Numbered from the stretch's first letter, positions 1-10,220 are shown. The stretch: 64,000 bases of DNA from Duganella rivi (GCF_009857435.1 NZ_WWCK01000001.1:124001-188000); one strand, 5' to 3'. Notes: generated by a model from the letters alone, not told the origin. A program made the numbers and translations.

Positions 1-649
1 TGATGGCAATGTCGTAGAAAGTGTAATACTTGATGGTCGGCGCCCACATCAGCAGGGCGAGGAACTGGCCGACGAAAGCCAGGTCTTCACGGATGAACAG
101 GGCCGAGAAGCGTTTCACCGCCCACAGCGCCACGAACACCGCCACCATTTGCGAGAAGATGTAGGCGTGCAGGTAGGACAACGACGGCGCCACGTACAGC
201 AGCGCCTGCGCCGGGAACAGCAGCAATACGCGGTGCTGGAACGGCGGCTTGCCGGTGTAGTTCAGCATCTTCTCGATCGGATACCAGCTTTCCTCGCTGC
301 CGAAAATAATCAGGAACAGGTAGAACAGGAAGGCATACAGCAGGGTCAGGCCCAGTTCAGGCAGGGGCGAGCGATTACCCGGATTGCCGAGGCGGTAGTT
401 GAACAACGCCAAGGTAGGCACCAAGCCGGCCCAGATCAGGATGAAGAAGCGCGCCAGGTAATCGATCTTGGCGACGTAAAAATCAATCGGGTGTGGCGTT
501 CCGCGGCCCCAGGTACGGTTCAGGAAGGCAAGCACGTCGCCATTGGCATGGGGCAGCCATTGTTGCACAGCAAAAAAATAAACCGCAACCCCGAGCAGGC
601 CAATACCAAAGATCGAGATTAGCGCACGTCGCAAAAATAGCGCATTCAT
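1..649 (-). CDS. Polytopic membrane protein, 3' part outside window
   Basis: The reading frame opens with ATG at 649 and stays open to the left edge, giving at least 216 residues. It begins MNALFLRRALISIFGIGLLG and has about five hydrophobic segments (near residues 8-28, 67-85, 98-116, 145-165 and 190-212) separated by short polar loops, so it is an integral inner-membrane protein. I do not recognise a family. The segment NYTGKPPFQHRVLLLFPAQ in a loop could help to place it. It is read leftward and is separated from the next gene by about 140 bp of AT-rich DNA, which probably carries its promoter. Confidence 0.7.
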   Translation of the reverse strand, partial: MNALFLRRALISIFGIGLLGVAVYFFAVQQWLPHANGDVLAFLNRTWGRGTPHPIDFYVAKIDYLARFFILIWAGLVPTLALFNYRLGNPGNRSPLPELGLTLLYAFLFYLFLIIFGSEESWYPIEKMLNYTGKPPFQHRVLLLFPAQALLYVAPSLSYLHAYIFSQMVAVFVALWAVKRFSALFIREDLAFVGQFLALLMWAPTIKYYTFYDIAI

Positions 650-787
650 GTTGCTTGCCCCTGAAAAGTAGATTGCCAAACAATAGTTTATCTGGACACA
701 ATCTCACTATTATCATTAATTGTATGCTTAATGACAATCAATTTTTCAATTGTGCGAAGCAGCAATCACTTCCAAGGGTAGCAGAGC

Positions 788-1546
788 TTATTTCGGCTGC
801 ATGCGGATCGCGCCGTCCAGTCGGATGGTTTCGCCGTTCAGCATGGCGTTTTCGATGATGGCTTGCGCCAGTTGAGCGTACTCGGCTGGCTTGCCGAGGC
901 GCGGCGGGAACGGCACCATGGCGCCCAGCGCGTCCTGCACCTCTTGCGGCATGCCCATCAGCATTGGCGTTTCGAAAATGCCGGGGGCGATGGTCATCAC
1001 GCGGATGGCGTTGCGCGACAGGTCGCGCGCCATCGGCAGGGTCAGGCCGGCAACAGCGGCCTTGGAGGCGGCGTAGGCGGCCTGGCCGATCTGGCCGTCG
1101 AAGGCGGCCACCGAGGCGGTGTTGATGATGACGCCGCGCTCGCCGGTTTCCAGCGGCGCGTTCTTGCTCATGGCGTCGGCCGCCAGGCGCGACATATTGA
1201 AAGTACCGATCAGGTTGATGTTGACCACGCGCTGGAACAGCTCCAGCGGGTGCGGGCCGTCCTTGCCGACGGTCTTGGCGGCCGGGGCCACGCCAGCGCA
1301 GTTGATCACCCCGCGCAGCGTGCCCAGCGCCAGCGCTGCGTCGACCACGGCCTTGCCGTCGGCTTCCGAGGTGACGTCGCACTTGACGAACACGCCGCCC
1401 AACTCTGCGGCCAGCGTCTGCCCTGCTTCCACCTGCACATCCGCCAGCACCACCTTCCCGCCCTGCGCCACAATCATGCGCGCCGTGCCCGCGCCCAGGC
1501 CCGAGGCGCCGCCGGTGATGATGAATACCTTGCCCTTGATTTGCAT
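788..1546 (-). CDS. SDR-family 3-hydroxyacyl-CoA dehydrogenase (HSD10 type)
   Basis: This 252-residue classical short-chain dehydrogenase probably oxidises 3-hydroxyacyl-CoA or 2-methyl-3-hydroxybutyryl-CoA with NAD in fatty-acid or isoleucine breakdown. The cofactor motif TGGASGLG lies at residues 11-18, Asp36 at the end of beta-2 favours NAD over NADP, NCAG is at 82-85, and the catalytic Ser145, Tyr158 and Lys162 are visible in INTAS and YAASK. Overall length and the loop before the active site match the human HSD17B10 / bacterial FadB2x group. AGGAG lies just before the ATG. A perfect 20-bp palindrome 22 bp upstream probably controls it. The exact substrate is inferred from family resemblance. 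Confidence 0.85.
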   Translation of the reverse strand: MQIKGKVFIITGGASGLGAGTARMIVAQGGKVVLADVQVEAGQTLAAELGGVFVKCDVTSEADGKAVVDAALALGTLRGVINCAGVAPAAKTVGKDGPHPLELFQRVVNINLIGTFNMSRLAADAMSKNAPLETGERGVIINTASVAAFDGQIGQAAYAASKAAVAGLTLPMARDLSRNAIRVMTIAPGIFETPMLMGMPQEVQDALGAMVPFPPRLGKPAEYAQLAQAIIENAMLNGETIRLDGAIRMQPK

Positions 1547-1567
1547 GCCAGTCTCCTGTTTTTTAAT

Positions 1568-1587
1568 TGACGTTTACGTAAACGTCA
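1568..1587. promoter_or_regulatory. 20-bp perfect palindrome, likely operator
   Basis: TGACGTTTAC is followed directly by its exact inverse, GTAAACGTCA. It sits 22 bp upstream of the HSD10-type dehydrogenase and 3' of the nucleotidase gene. It resembles operators described for LiuR/TetR-type regulators of branched-chain amino-acid and acyl-CoA degradation, which would suit the enzyme downstream. The palindrome is seen; the regulator is inferred. Confidence 0.6.
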
Positions 1588-1590
1588 GCA

Positions 1591-2277
1591 TTATAACAAG
1601 GCAGGCGGAATGGCATTCAAGTGGGCGACTTCAAACGTGGGAATGGCTTCCGAGGTGTTGCTGAGGCTGGCCGGGTTGAACCAGCAGCTGTCGATGCCGT
1701 AGCGGTTGGCGCCGAGGATATCGGCATCGAGGCGGTCGCCGATGATGATGGTTTCAGCCTTGCTGACGGCGCGCGCCATGCCGGCGGTGTATTCGAAGAA
1801 GCGGCTGTCCGGCTTGGCGTAGCCGCAGGCTTCCGAGGTGGCGATGAAGGAAATGCACGGCCCCAAGCCCGAGGCAGCCACGCGCCGGTGCTGGATCGCA
1901 TCGACGCCGTTGGTGATGATGCCGACCTCGCCCTGCCCCGCCAACTGCTCGCACAGCGCCAGCGCGCCGTCGATCAGCACCACGGTGTCGGCCAGCGACT
2001 CGAGGTACAGCACGCTGGCCGCTTGCGGATCCAATTCCAGCCCGTTGGCGGCAAAAGTCTTGCGGAAGCGCTCGACCTTGAGGAAGTCCTTGCTCACATC
2101 GCCGGTTTCAAAACTGCGCCACAGCGCGGTGTTAATCGCCTGATACTGCGCGAACAGCGCGTCCGTCACCGTGTGGTGACCAAGCTGCTGCAAGGTGCGG
2201 GTGAAAGAAAGCTGCTCGGAAGCTTTGAAGTCGAGCAGCGTGTCGTCTAGGTCAAAGAGAAATAATCGGTGTTTCAT
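1591..2277 (-). CDS. yjjG: HAD-family pyrimidine nucleotidase, YjjG type
   Basis: A 228-residue haloacid-dehalogenase hydrolase that probably dephosphorylates pyrimidine nucleoside monophosphates, including damaged ones (house-cleaning). Motif I is FDLDDTLLDF with nucleophile Asp9 and Asp11; motif II is the Thr in GIITNGVDAIQHRR; motif III is the Lys in CGYAKPDSRFF; motif IV is GDRLDADILGANRYG. The phrase NGVDAIQHRR and the length fit the YjjG branch well. Its ATG overlaps the stop of the GTPase gene upstream (ATGA at 2274-2277), so the two are translationally coupled. Confidence 0.85.
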   Translation of the reverse strand: MKHRLFLFDLDDTLLDFKASEQLSFTRTLQQLGHHTVTDALFAQYQAINTALWRSFETGDVSKDFLKVERFRKTFAANGLELDPQAASVLYLESLADTVVLIDGALALCEQLAGQGEVGIITNGVDAIQHRRVAASGLGPCISFIATSEACGYAKPDSRFFEYTAGMARAVSKAETIIIGDRLDADILGANRYGIDSCWFNPASLSNTSEAIPTFEVAHLNAIPPALL

Positions 2278-3059
2278 TGCTCGACAGAGCGCTTTGCATG
2301 AGGGACGTGTTGAATAATGTGGCCCATCAAACGGTCGATGTTCCAGTTCCGACTGGCACTATAGCAAACCGGCGGCGTGATGTGCAGCCCGGTCGATTCC
2401 TGGATGCGCCGCTGCACCGAGTCGACTTTGTCGGCCAAAAATTTGGCCAGCTCGGTATCCGGGCGATTCTGCCCGTGGTTCCAGTGGCGCCCCTTCATGG
2501 CTTGATCGGACTGGTTGATGGCGACCACCACCCGCTCCGGCGCGATGGCTTTCAGCACCACCGACTCCAGCAGGTGGAACGCAGTGCCGAGATCGCGCGA
2601 GCTACCGTCGAGAACCACCAGTGCGAGGTCGATGAAGCGATATCCTTCCTGCGGCGGCGCGCAGCAGTTCAGCAGCTTTTGCGTGATGGCCTTGGCGTGC
2701 TGCACATCTGCCTCAGCACCGTCACCGAGGCCGGCTGAATCGTGGATGCGTAGATAGTCGTGCACGCGGTAGGCAGCGATGCTCTTGGTTTCAGGATCGA
2801 CGCCCTCCCCAACCTTGGCCACGGTGTCACCGAAGATGGCGTTCAAGGTGGAGCTCTTGCCCGCGCCGGTAGCGCCGACCAGCAGCACGTCCAGCGGCCG
2901 GAATAAGCCGCGCTCGACGATCACCGAGCGCAGCTGCTCGCTGCGAGGGCCGCGCGGGTCGTACGGCGCGGGCGCGGCGTCAAGCATGTCTAACAAAGCC
3001 CGCGTGTGTGCAGAGGCCCCCTCCATCGACCGCAGTATCTCGGAAAACATGCTGACCAT
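2274..3059 (-). CDS. GTPase of the YeeP/YfjP (HSR1-like) group, second of a tandem pair
   Basis: A 261-residue P-loop GTPase: G1 GATGAGKS at residues 62-69, G3 DSAGLGDG at 107-114, G4 NQSD at 182-185 (a variant of NKxD). Start chosen at ATG 3059, which has AAGGGGAG seven bases upstream; longer frames run back into the neighbour. It is paralogous to the gene immediately upstream (same VGEGVDPET, DGSSRDLGTAF and MKGRHW blocks) but lacks that protein's glycine-rich C-terminal tail. Function unknown; related proteins are annotated as 50S-binding GTPases. Confidence 0.75.
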   Translation of the reverse strand: MVSMFSEILRSMEGASAHTRALLDMLDAAPAPYDPRGPRSEQLRSVIVERGLFRPLDVLLVGATGAGKSSTLNAIFGDTVAKVGEGVDPETKSIAAYRVHDYLRIHDSAGLGDGAEADVQHAKAITQKLLNCCAPPQEGYRFIDLALVVLDGSSRDLGTAFHLLESVVLKAIAPERVVVAINQSDQAMKGRHWNHGQNRPDTELAKFLADKVDSVQRRIQESTGLHITPPVCYSASRNWNIDRLMGHIIQHVPHAKRSVEQ

Positions 3060-3070
3060 TAGCTCTCCCC

Positions 3071-4030
3071 TTAGCTGAAGAACGACTTCAAACCGCCCCA
3101 TGCAGCGCCGATCACACCGCCGATCTTGGCGCCAACAGGGCCAAAGAGCTGGGCGCCAATCGCGGCGCCCGCCATGGCCCCGTCGGCCACCGACTCGAGG
3201 AAGGATTTCCTGATCTCCGCGCGGTAGTCGTGCAAGCCGTCGTCGTGCTTCCAGACCTTCTGGTCGTTGTTGATGTCCTGCGCGAACACGGCGCGCTTTT
3301 CCTTCTTGGTGTGACGCAGAATGAAGGCCAGCAGCTTGGACAGGTTGTACGGTTGCTGTTGCTGGTCGCCGTCCTTGTAACCGGCCGAGTAGTAAATCGG
3401 TTCGACGTCCACGCCGGTGGCTTCCTTGATGCGGCGGCGAGTCGACTCCACTTTGTCATCGAGGAACTTGATCAACTCCGGCTGCGGCTGCATGCGCTCA
3501 GCATCCCAGTAGCGCCCCTTCATGGCCACGTCGGCCTGGTTGATGGCAATCAGCAGGCGGTTCTGGTCTTCGCCGAGGTTGGGGATGATGACGCTATTGA
3601 TCAGTTCAAACGAGGTGCCGAGGTCGCGCGAGCTGCCGTCCAGCAGCACCAGCACCAAGTCGATCAGCGGCTCGCCGCTGGCATCCTTTTCGTACAGCTT
3701 GCTGATGATGTTCTTGGCGTGGCGCTGGTCGGCTTCCTTGCCGTCGCCCAGGCCCGGCGAGTCGAACAGGACGATGTTGTCCAGCTCGTACTTGGTGATG
3801 TCCATGGTTTCTGGATCGACGCCCTGCCCCACCTTGGCCTTGTCCGAATTGAACAGCGCATTGATGGTCGAGGACTTGCCACAGCCGGTAGCACCAGTCA
3901 CCAGGATGTTGACCTTGGTCTCCTTGAGGCGGGCCAAGTTCCGCATCACCACCGCCTTGGTTTGCTCGTCGAGGCTGGGGTCGTCGCGGAAGCTGTTAAT
4001 CAAATCCTGCGTGAAATGCGTGCTAGTCAT
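3071..4030 (-). CDS. GTPase of the YeeP/YfjP (HSR1-like) group with glycine-zipper tail
   Basis: A 319-residue GTPase with G1 GATGCGKS at residues 46-53, G3 DSPGLGDG at 90-97 and G4 NQAD at 164-167. After the G domain comes a charged linker and a C-terminal tail (about 282-319) of small residues, GAMAGAAIGAQLFGPVGAKI and following, which resembles a glycine zipper or membrane-associating helix hairpin. It is followed after 11 bp by its shorter paralogue and then by the coupled yjjG-like gene, so the three are one transcription unit. Biological role not known. Confidence 0.75.
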   Translation of the reverse strand: MTSTHFTQDLINSFRDDPSLDEQTKAVVMRNLARLKETKVNILVTGATGCGKSSTINALFNSDKAKVGQGVDPETMDITKYELDNIVLFDSPGLGDGKEADQRHAKNIISKLYEKDASGEPLIDLVLVLLDGSSRDLGTSFELINSVIIPNLGEDQNRLLIAINQADVAMKGRYWDAERMQPQPELIKFLDDKVESTRRRIKEATGVDVEPIYYSAGYKDGDQQQQPYNLSKLLAFILRHTKKEKRAVFAQDINNDQKVWKHDDGLHDYRAEIRKSFLESVADGAMAGAAIGAQLFGPVGAKIGGVIGAAWGGLKSFFS

Positions 4031-4172
4031 TTAATCTCCGAAAAGTAGATAGGCTTACCGATAGTTGGCAACGTGCAACTACTGAAGCTTATCATCTTGC
4101 CGGGCGGCAAAAATGCACACATTCTCACTTGCGTACGAGTACAGCGCTGTCAGTCCTGCTTCAAACCGCTAC

Positions 4173-4607
4173 CTAGCATTGAATCATGACGCCTGAGCGC
4201 GAGCACACCTTGCCTTGCGGGGTGACCACCGAGCCGGGCCCGAGGCTGTTATAGCGCACGCCGTTGGCGCCGAAGCAGCCGGCAGCGTCACAAGTGGTGG
4301 TGGGGACTGGCGGCTTGACGATGCCGTCAAGCGCCGGCAATGGCGGCGAAGTCGGCATCGCCAGTTTCGGTAGCGGTTTGGTCTGCGGCATGCGCTGTAT
4401 GATTTGCGGCACCGGGCGGCGCGGCATCGGCACCTGGGCCGGCGCGGTGCGGCACGGCTCTACTGCTAACGCCGTGCCGTCCGCATTCAAGGTGCACACC
4501 GGCAGCTTGGCGTACTCGTCCACAGGCTCATCGGCCCAAGCGTATTCGCACACCAGCATGCCGAACACGAACACTACCGTGAATGCGGTGGATTTGGCGA
4601 TGTTCAT
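4173..4607 (-). CDS. Small exported proline-rich protein, function unknown
   Basis: A 144-residue protein starting at ATG 4607, with GGGAGGA eight bases before. A signal peptide covers about residues 1-25 (cleavage near AWA-DEP). The mature part has Pro-rich stretches (PMPRRPVP, PKLAMPTSPPLP) and six Cys after the signal, ending CSRSGVMIQC, so it is likely periplasmic with disulfides. I do not recognise a domain. A longer frame back to 4667 exists but has no ribosome-binding site. It stands 66 bp after the stop of the pyrophosphatase gene and reads the same way. Confidence 0.7.
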   Translation of the reverse strand: MNIAKSTAFTVVFVFGMLVCEYAWADEPVDEYAKLPVCTLNADGTALAVEPCRTAPAQVPMPRRPVPQIIQRMPQTKPLPKLAMPTSPPLPALDGIVKPPVPTTTCDAAGCFGANGVRYNSLGPGSVVTPQGKVCSRSGVMIQC

Positions 4608-4676
4608 GGCGTTTCCTCCCTGCTTACATAATAGCCCTGCAAGCGCGGGAGGGAAGCCGGGAAACAATTCGTAACC

Positions 4677-6815
4677 TTACTGCTGCACGGGCATCGGCGG
4701 TGGCGGCGGCACCTCGGCCGGCAGCACCCTGGCATGCGGCGGCGCTTGCGGCGCCGATACCGCCAGCCATCCTGCCGCCGGCAGCAGCGGCACCAGCAGC
4801 AGCGCGACGATGTTGATGATCTTGATCAGCGGATTGACTGCCGGGCCGGCCGTGTCCTTGTACGGGTCGCCCACAGTGTCGCCGGTAACGGCTGCCTTGT
4901 GCGCATCCGAACCCTTGCCGCCGTGGTGGCCGTCTTCAATGTATTTCTTGGCGTTGTCCCAGGCGCCGCCGCCAGTGGTCATGGAAATTGCCACGAACAG
5001 GCCGGTGATGATGGTACCCATCAGCATGCCGCCCAGCGCGGCCGAGCCCAACAGCATGCCGACCAGAACCGGCACGACTACCGGCAACAGCGACGGGATA
5101 ATCATTTCCTTGATGGCCGAAGCAGTCAGCATATCAACCGCCTTGTCGTACTCCGGCTTGCCGGTGCCATCCATGATGCCCTTGATGTCGCGGAACTGGC
5201 GGCGCACTTCCACCACCACCGCGCCAGCCGCGCGGCCGACCGCTTCCATCGCCATGGCGCCGAACAGGTAAGGGATCAAGCCGCCGATGATCAGGCCGAC
5301 AATCACCATGGGGTTGGACAGGTCAAAGGTAATCGAGCGCCCCGCCGATTCCAGCGCGTGGGTGTAGTCGGCAAACAGCACCAGTGCCGCCAGGCCGGCC
5401 GAGCCGATGGCGTAGCCCTTGGTGACCGCCTTGGTGGTGTTGCCGACCGCATCCAGCGGGTCGGTAATCGCGCGCACCGATTCCGGCATGCCCGACATTT
5501 CGGCGATGCCGCCGGCGTTGTCGGTAATCGGGCCGTAGGCGTCCAGCGCCACCACGATGCCGGCCATCGACAGCATGGACGTCGCGGCAATCGCCACGCC
5601 GTACAGCTGGCCCAGCTGATAGGACACCAGGATCGCCGCGCACACCGCCAGCACTGGCCAAGCGGTGGATTTCATCGACACGCCCAAGCCGGCAATGATG
5701 TTGGTGCCGTGGCCGGTGGTCGACGCTTGCGCAATGTGCTTAACCGGCGGGAAGTCAGTACCCGTGTAGTACTCGGTGATGTAGACCATCAGCCCGGTCA
5801 GCACAATGCCGACCACGGTGCAGCCGATCATCTTGTAGCGCATGGCGTCGTCCGGCCACAGCTGCCACGTCACGATCACGAAGCCAATCAGCGACAGGCC
5901 AGCCGCCCACCACAAGCCGGTGTACAGCGCCGACATGATCTTCTTGCCCGGCTTGGCCTTGACCATCGAGCAGCCGATGATGGAAGCGATGATGGACACC
6001 GCACCAAGCAGCAGCGGATACACCACCGCGGTGGTGCCGGCGTCACTCAGCAGCAGCGCGCCCAGCAGCATGGTGGCGATCAGCGTCACCACATAGGTTT
6101 CAAACAGGTCGGCGGCCATGCCGGCGCAATCGCCGACGTTGTCGCCGACGTTATCGGCAATCACGGCCGGATTGCGCGGATCATCTTCCGGGATGCCCGC
6201 CTCGACCTTGCCGACCAAGTCCGCGCCCACGTCCGCGCCCTTGGTGAAGATGCCGCCGCCGAGCCGCGCAAAGATCGAAATCAGCGAGGCGCCAAACGCC
6301 AGCCCGATCAGCGGCTTGATGATGTCATGCAGCGTCAGCGACGGATTCGGGTAAGCCGACGAGGCCACGCCGGTCAGGAACATATAAAACAGCACCACGC
6401 CCAACAAGCCCAGCCCGACCACCAGCATGCCGGTGATGGCGCCGCCCTTGAACGCGACGTCGAGCGCTTCGTTCATGCCCTTGGATGCCGCCTGCGCGGT
6501 GCGCACATTGGCGCGCACCGAGACATTCATGCCAATGAAGCCGCAGGCGCCCGACAACACGGCGCCGATCAGGAAGCCGATCGCGGTTTGAATGTCGAGC
6601 AGAACACCGATGAGGATCAAGAGCACCACGCCGACGATCGCGATGGTGCGGTATTGGCGCGCTAGGTAGGCTGCGGCGCCCTGTTGAATCGCTAGCGCGA
6701 TTTCCTGCATGCGCGGATTGCCCGCGTCCTGTCGCAGAATCCAGCTCCGCGACCAAAGTCCATAAACCACGGCAATAATGCCGCACGCAACTGCGAACCA
6801 TAAGCTGGCTGCCAT
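4677..6815 (-). CDS. hppA: Membrane-bound proton-translocating pyrophosphatase
   Basis: A 712-residue integral membrane enzyme (about 16 hydrophobic segments) that couples hydrolysis of pyrophosphate to ion export. The substrate loop [13 protein letters not shown] is at residues 193-205, followed by [19 protein letters not shown]. The diagnostic GNTTKA at 458-463 has Lys462; in this family Lys here marks potassium-independent proton pumps, while Ala marks potassium-dependent ones. The C-terminus ends in an unusual Pro run ([10 protein letters not shown]). AAGGGG precedes the ATG. It probably salvages energy from PPi made in biosynthesis. Confidence 0.95.
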   Translation of the reverse strand: MAASLWFAVACGIIAVVYGLWSRSWILRQDAGNPRMQEIALAIQQGAAAYLARQYRTIAIVGVVLLILIGVLLDIQTAIGFLIGAVLSGACGFIGMNVSVRANVRTAQAASKGMNEALDVAFKGGAITGMLVVGLGLLGVVLFYMFLTGVASSAYPNPSLTLHDIIKPLIGLAFGASLISIFARLGGGIFTKGADVGADLVGKVEAGIPEDDPRNPAVIADNVGDNVGDCAGMAADLFETYVVTLIATMLLGALLLSDAGTTAVVYPLLLGAVSIIASIIGCSMVKAKPGKKIMSALYTGLWWAAGLSLIGFVIVTWQLWPDDAMRYKMIGCTVVGIVLTGLMVYITEYYTGTDFPPVKHIAQASTTGHGTNIIAGLGVSMKSTAWPVLAVCAAILVSYQLGQLYGVAIAATSMLSMAGIVVALDAYGPITDNAGGIAEMSGMPESVRAITDPLDAVGNTTKAVTKGYAIGSAGLAALVLFADYTHALESAGRSITFDLSNPMVIVGLIIGGLIPYLFGAMAMEAVGRAAGAVVVEVRRQFRDIKGIMDGTGKPEYDKAVDMLTASAIKEMIIPSLLPVVVPVLVGMLLGSAALGGMLMGTIITGLFVAISMTTGGGAWDNAKKYIEDGHHGGKGSDAHKAAVTGDTVGDPYKDTAGPAVNPLIKIINIVALLLVPLLPAAGWLAVSAPQAPPHARVLPAEVPPPPPMPVQQ

Positions 6816-6907
6816 AGTGTCCCCTTATTTTTGTTGATCAAGCTTGTACAACCACACTGCAAAGGTGCGAACTGCAAAACTTCAAAAAATTTGGGATGGC
6901 GCTGGCT

Positions 6908-6935
6908 AAAAAAAGAGCGGACCATCGGTCCGCTC
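6908..6935 (-). terminator. Rho-independent terminator after adk
   Basis: Read on the minus strand: GAGCGGACC, a 3-base loop, GGTCCGCTC, then seven T. It lies 12 bp after the adk stop and before hppA. Confidence 0.9.
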
Positions 6936-6946
6936 TACTTTACAGC

Positions 6947-7639
<693 letters not shown>

Positions 7640-7791
7640 TTAGTGTCAGATCGTACGAAACTTACCACAAAACTTAGTCGTTACGCCAATTTCTGGTTGA
7701 TATTCCGTGTGAATATCGCACAGTCATGAACGTTATAACAGGGGTAACTGACTCCGAACTGACGACGAGCTGACGCGATTTTTAAACTGAT

Positions 7792-8538
7792 TTAATAGTG
7801 CTGGCGAACCCGTTCCAGGTCTTCCGGCGTGTCCACACCGGCGGCCGGGGCCGCGTCGGTGACGTGCACGGCGATCGGGTAGCCGTGCCACAGCACCCGC
7901 AGCTGCTCCAGCGCCTCGATCGATTCCAGCGGCGAGACCTCCAGCGCCGGGTAGGCTTGCAGGAAGTCGTTGCGGTAGGCGTACAGCCCGATGTGACGGA
8001 GCGGTACATAGCCGGCAGGCAGGCTATCCTTGGACTGCGCAAAGGCGTCGCGGTTCCACGGTATGGTCGCGCGCGAGAAATACAGGGCGCGGCCGTGCTT
8101 GTCCAACACCACTTTCACCACGTTCGGATTGAACGCGTCGGCGGCGTCGTGCAGCGGGTGGGCGCAGGTCGACATGGCGACGTCAGCGTTGATGCGGGCG
8201 GCAGCCGCTTGCAGCAGCGCCGGATCGATCAGCGGCTCGTCGCCTTGCAGGTTGACGATGACGGCGTCGGCCGGCAGCTTGAGCGCGCGCGCCACCTCGG
8301 CGATGCGGTCGGTGCCGGACGGATGGTCGGCGCGGGTCATGCAGACTTCCACGCCGTGCTGTTCGCAGGCGACCTTGATGTCGGCGTGGTCGGTGGCGAC
8401 GATGATGCGCGAGGCACCCGACAGCTGGGCGCGCTCGGCGACGCGCACCACCATCGGCTTGCCGCCGAGGTCGGCCAGCGGCTTGTTCGGCAGCCGGGTC
8501 GAGGCCAGGCGGGCCGGGATGATAACGATGAAGGACAC
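7792..8538 (-). CDS. kdsB: 3-deoxy-manno-octulosonate cytidylyltransferase (CMP-KDO synthetase)
   Basis: A 248-residue cytosolic enzyme that activates KDO with CTP for the inner core of lipopolysaccharide. [15 protein letters not shown] at residues 8-22 is the CTP-binding signature, ATDH at 48-51, and [10 protein letters not shown] at 96-105 holds the metal-binding Asp100. Length is normal. Its start lies 3 bp after the Trm112 stop, so lpxK, the Trm112 gene and kdsB form an operon, an order also found in enterobacteria. Confidence 0.96.
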   Translation of the reverse strand: MSFIVIIPARLASTRLPNKPLADLGGKPMVVRVAERAQLSGASRIIVATDHADIKVACEQHGVEVCMTRADHPSGTDRIAEVARALKLPADAVIVNLQGDEPLIDPALLQAAAARINADVAMSTCAHPLHDAADAFNPNVVKVVLDKHGRALYFSRATIPWNRDAFAQSKDSLPAGYVPLRHIGLYAYRNDFLQAYPALEVSPLESIEALEQLRVLWHGYPIAVHVTDAAPAAGVDTPEDLERVRQHY

Positions 8539-8541
8539 TGC

Positions 8542-8718
8542 TTAGTCCGCCTTATCCTGCAGGGTGCGCGCTTCGTCGGCCCACATGATGGGGATGCCGT
8601 CGCGGATAGGATAGGCCAGGCGGTCGCCTTTGCAAATCATCTCCTGCGCCTTTTTATCGTACTCCAGAGGGCCTTTGCAGACCGGGCATACAAGGATATC
8701 AAGCAATCGAGCGTCCAC
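8542..8718 (-). CDS. Trm112-family zinc-binding protein (YcaR-like)
   Basis: A 58-residue protein beginning (GTG)[19 protein letters not shown]; the CPVC pair plus the later Cys in [11 protein letters not shown] bind zinc in this family. GTG at 8718 is chosen because GGAG lies seven bases upstream and no ATG is available; the frame overlaps the 3' end of lpxK by 20 bp. Trm112-like proteins act as partners of methyltransferases; the partner here is not evident. The position between lpxK and kdsB is that of E. coli ycaR. Confidence 0.88.
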   Translation of the reverse strand: MDARLLDILVCPVCKGPLEYDKKAQEMICKGDRLAYPIRDGIPIMWADEARTLQDKAD

Positions 8719-9829
8719 GACATTTCTCCACAATTTGGTCGGCCAGCGCGCGGTCGATGCGCGCTGTTACCGGGACGACCCACAGGCGTGGATCGTCACT
8801 GAGTTCTTCAATTTGCGCACATTTTACTGCATCCTTCTCGGTCATCAAGATAAGGTCGGCATCAAGAGTGGCAAAAGGGCGGTCCTGGAAGTCGTGATGA
8901 TCGGGCAGAGGCAGCTCCGTAATGCTCAACCCGGCCCCCTTCAGCATGCCGAAGAAGCGTGCAGGATTGCCGATGCCAGCGACGGCGGCGATACGCAATT
9001 CGGGGTGAGCCGCGAGTTCTGACAAGGACTGTTTTCGGGTACGGTCCCGGAGTTGCTCGGCGTGTTCCCCCACGAGCGTCATCTGGACCACCGGCCGTCG
9101 CGTCATAGGGGTCTGACCCCGTACGGGGTCAGACCCCGCCTTACCGGGTTGGACCGCACGCACCAAATCCCCAGTCAGCTCCGGCGCATTAATCACGGTG
9201 AAATCGCGGCGGCGGCTCACCGGTTCGCGCAGCGGCCCGGCCGGCAGCAGCCAGCCATTGCCCGCCCCGCGCCCATCGAACAGGATGATTTCCACATCGC
9301 GCTGCAGCTTGTAGTGCTGCAAGCCGTCGTCCGTCAGCAAAATATCCACCTCGGGATACGCAGCCAGCAAGGCGCGCCCGGTCGCTGCCCGATCGCGTCC
9401 CACCATCACCGGCGCACCGGTGCGCTGCTTGATCAGCAAAGGCTCGTCGCCCACCTGCGCCGGCGTCGACGCCGCAGTCACTTCGCGCGCGCCCTCTTCC
9501 GCACTGCCAAAACCACGCGAAATCACGCCCGGCCGCATGCCCGCCTCCTGCAAAGCCTGCACCAGCCAAATCGTCAGCGGCGTCTTGCCTGTCCCGCCGA
9601 TGTAGATATTCCCCACCACCACCACCGGCACCGGCAGCCGCGACGACTTCAGCACGCCCGCGCGGAACAAGGCCGCGCGCACGCCGCTCACCAAGCGAAA
9701 CACCAGGGAAACCGGCCACAAGGCACAGGCCAGCGGCCCGCGCCGCAGCCAATTACGTGTCAGCGTCGCTTCCAGCGCCGACGATTTATTTTGTGCCACC
9801 GGTTTGCGCCGCGAAAGTAAGTTTTTCAT
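8699..9829 (-). CDS. lpxK: Tetraacyldisaccharide 4'-kinase, carrying a repeat-encoded insertion
   Basis: About 376 residues; phosphorylates the lipid A precursor at the 4' position on the inner membrane. Walker [13 protein letters not shown] is at about 73-84, [13 protein letters not shown] near 166-178, and [14 protein letters not shown] equivalents ([24 protein letters not shown]) follow. Residues about 225-245 ([20 protein letters not shown]) have no counterpart in the E. coli enzyme and are encoded by a palindromic repeat at 9092-9154 read in frame. ATG 9829 is the first ATG but lacks a clear ribosome-binding site and overlaps exbD by 44 bp; a GTG a few codons later is possible. Confidence 0.93.
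   Translation of the reverse strand: MKNLLSRRKPVAQNKSSALEATLTRNWLRRGPLACALWPVSLVFRLVSGVRAALFRAGVLKSSRLPVPVVVVGNIYIGGTGKTPLTIWLVQALQEAGMRPGVISRGFGSAEEGAREVTAASTPAQVGDEPLLIKQRTGAPVMVGRDRAATGRALLAAYPEVDILLTDDGLQHYKLQRDVEIILFDGRGAGNGWLLPAGPLREPVSRRRDFTVINAPELTGDLVRAVQPGKAGSDPVRGQTPMTRRPVVQMTLVGEHAEQLRDRTRKQSLSELAAHPELRIAAVAGIGNPARFFGMLKGAGLSITELPLPDHHDFQDRPFATLDADLILMTEKDAVKCAQIEELSDDPRLWVVPVTARIDRALADQIVEKCRGRSIA
9092..9154 (-). repeat. Palindromic repeat inside lpxK
   Basis: The core at 9108-9137 is a perfect 30-bp palindrome: GGGGTCTGACCCC, GTAC, then GGGGTCAGACCCC. On the minus strand it is preceded by GTCCAACCCGGTAAGGC and followed by a segment like TATGACGCGACGGCCG. The same arrangement occurs at the end of xseA. 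Translated in frame it gives [11 protein letters not shown]. Confidence 0.9.
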
Positions 9830-10220
9830 AGCCGGCAATGCGCGCGGCTTCCATTACATTGATCACCATCTGGTGCATGGCGAACTGGTCGGCATTGACG
9901 ATCACCACCGGCGACTTGCCCGCATCGCCGGCCTTGCCGGCCGCCTCGCGCATCGACTGCGCAAAACCGCCCACATCGCGGAACGACACCGGCTCGCCGT
10001 TGATGGTGTAGTTGCCCTTGGCGTCCACCGTCACATTCAGTTCAAACGGCTTCTCGGTGGCCTTCTGCGCATCGGCCGTCGGCAGCGTGATTTGCAGCTC
10101 GGTGAATTTGCTGTAAGTCGTGCTGACCATCAGGAAAATCAGGATCACCAGCAGCACGTCGATAAACGGGATCAGGTTGATCTCGGGATCCTCGCGGCGC
10201 TGGCCTTTGCGGAAATTCAT
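9786..10220 (-). CDS. exbD: ExbD/TolR-family biopolymer transport protein
   Basis: A 144-residue inner-membrane protein with a short cytosolic N-terminus, one transmembrane helix (about 16-36) bearing the conserved proton-channel Asp21 in LIPFIDVLLV, and a periplasmic domain (about 45-140). It works with ExbB to energise TonB-dependent outer-membrane transport. It starts 9 bp after the exbB stop and its 3' end overlaps lpxK. Assignment as ExbD rather than TolR rests on the lpxK neighbourhood typical of betaproteobacteria. Confidence 0.9.
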   Translation of the reverse strand: MNFRKGQRREDPEINLIPFIDVLLVILIFLMVSTTYSKFTELQITLPTADAQKATEKPFELNVTVDAKGNYTINGEPVSFRDVGGFAQSMREAAGKAGDAGKSPVVIVNADQFAMHQMVINVMEAARIAGYEKLTFAAQTGGTK

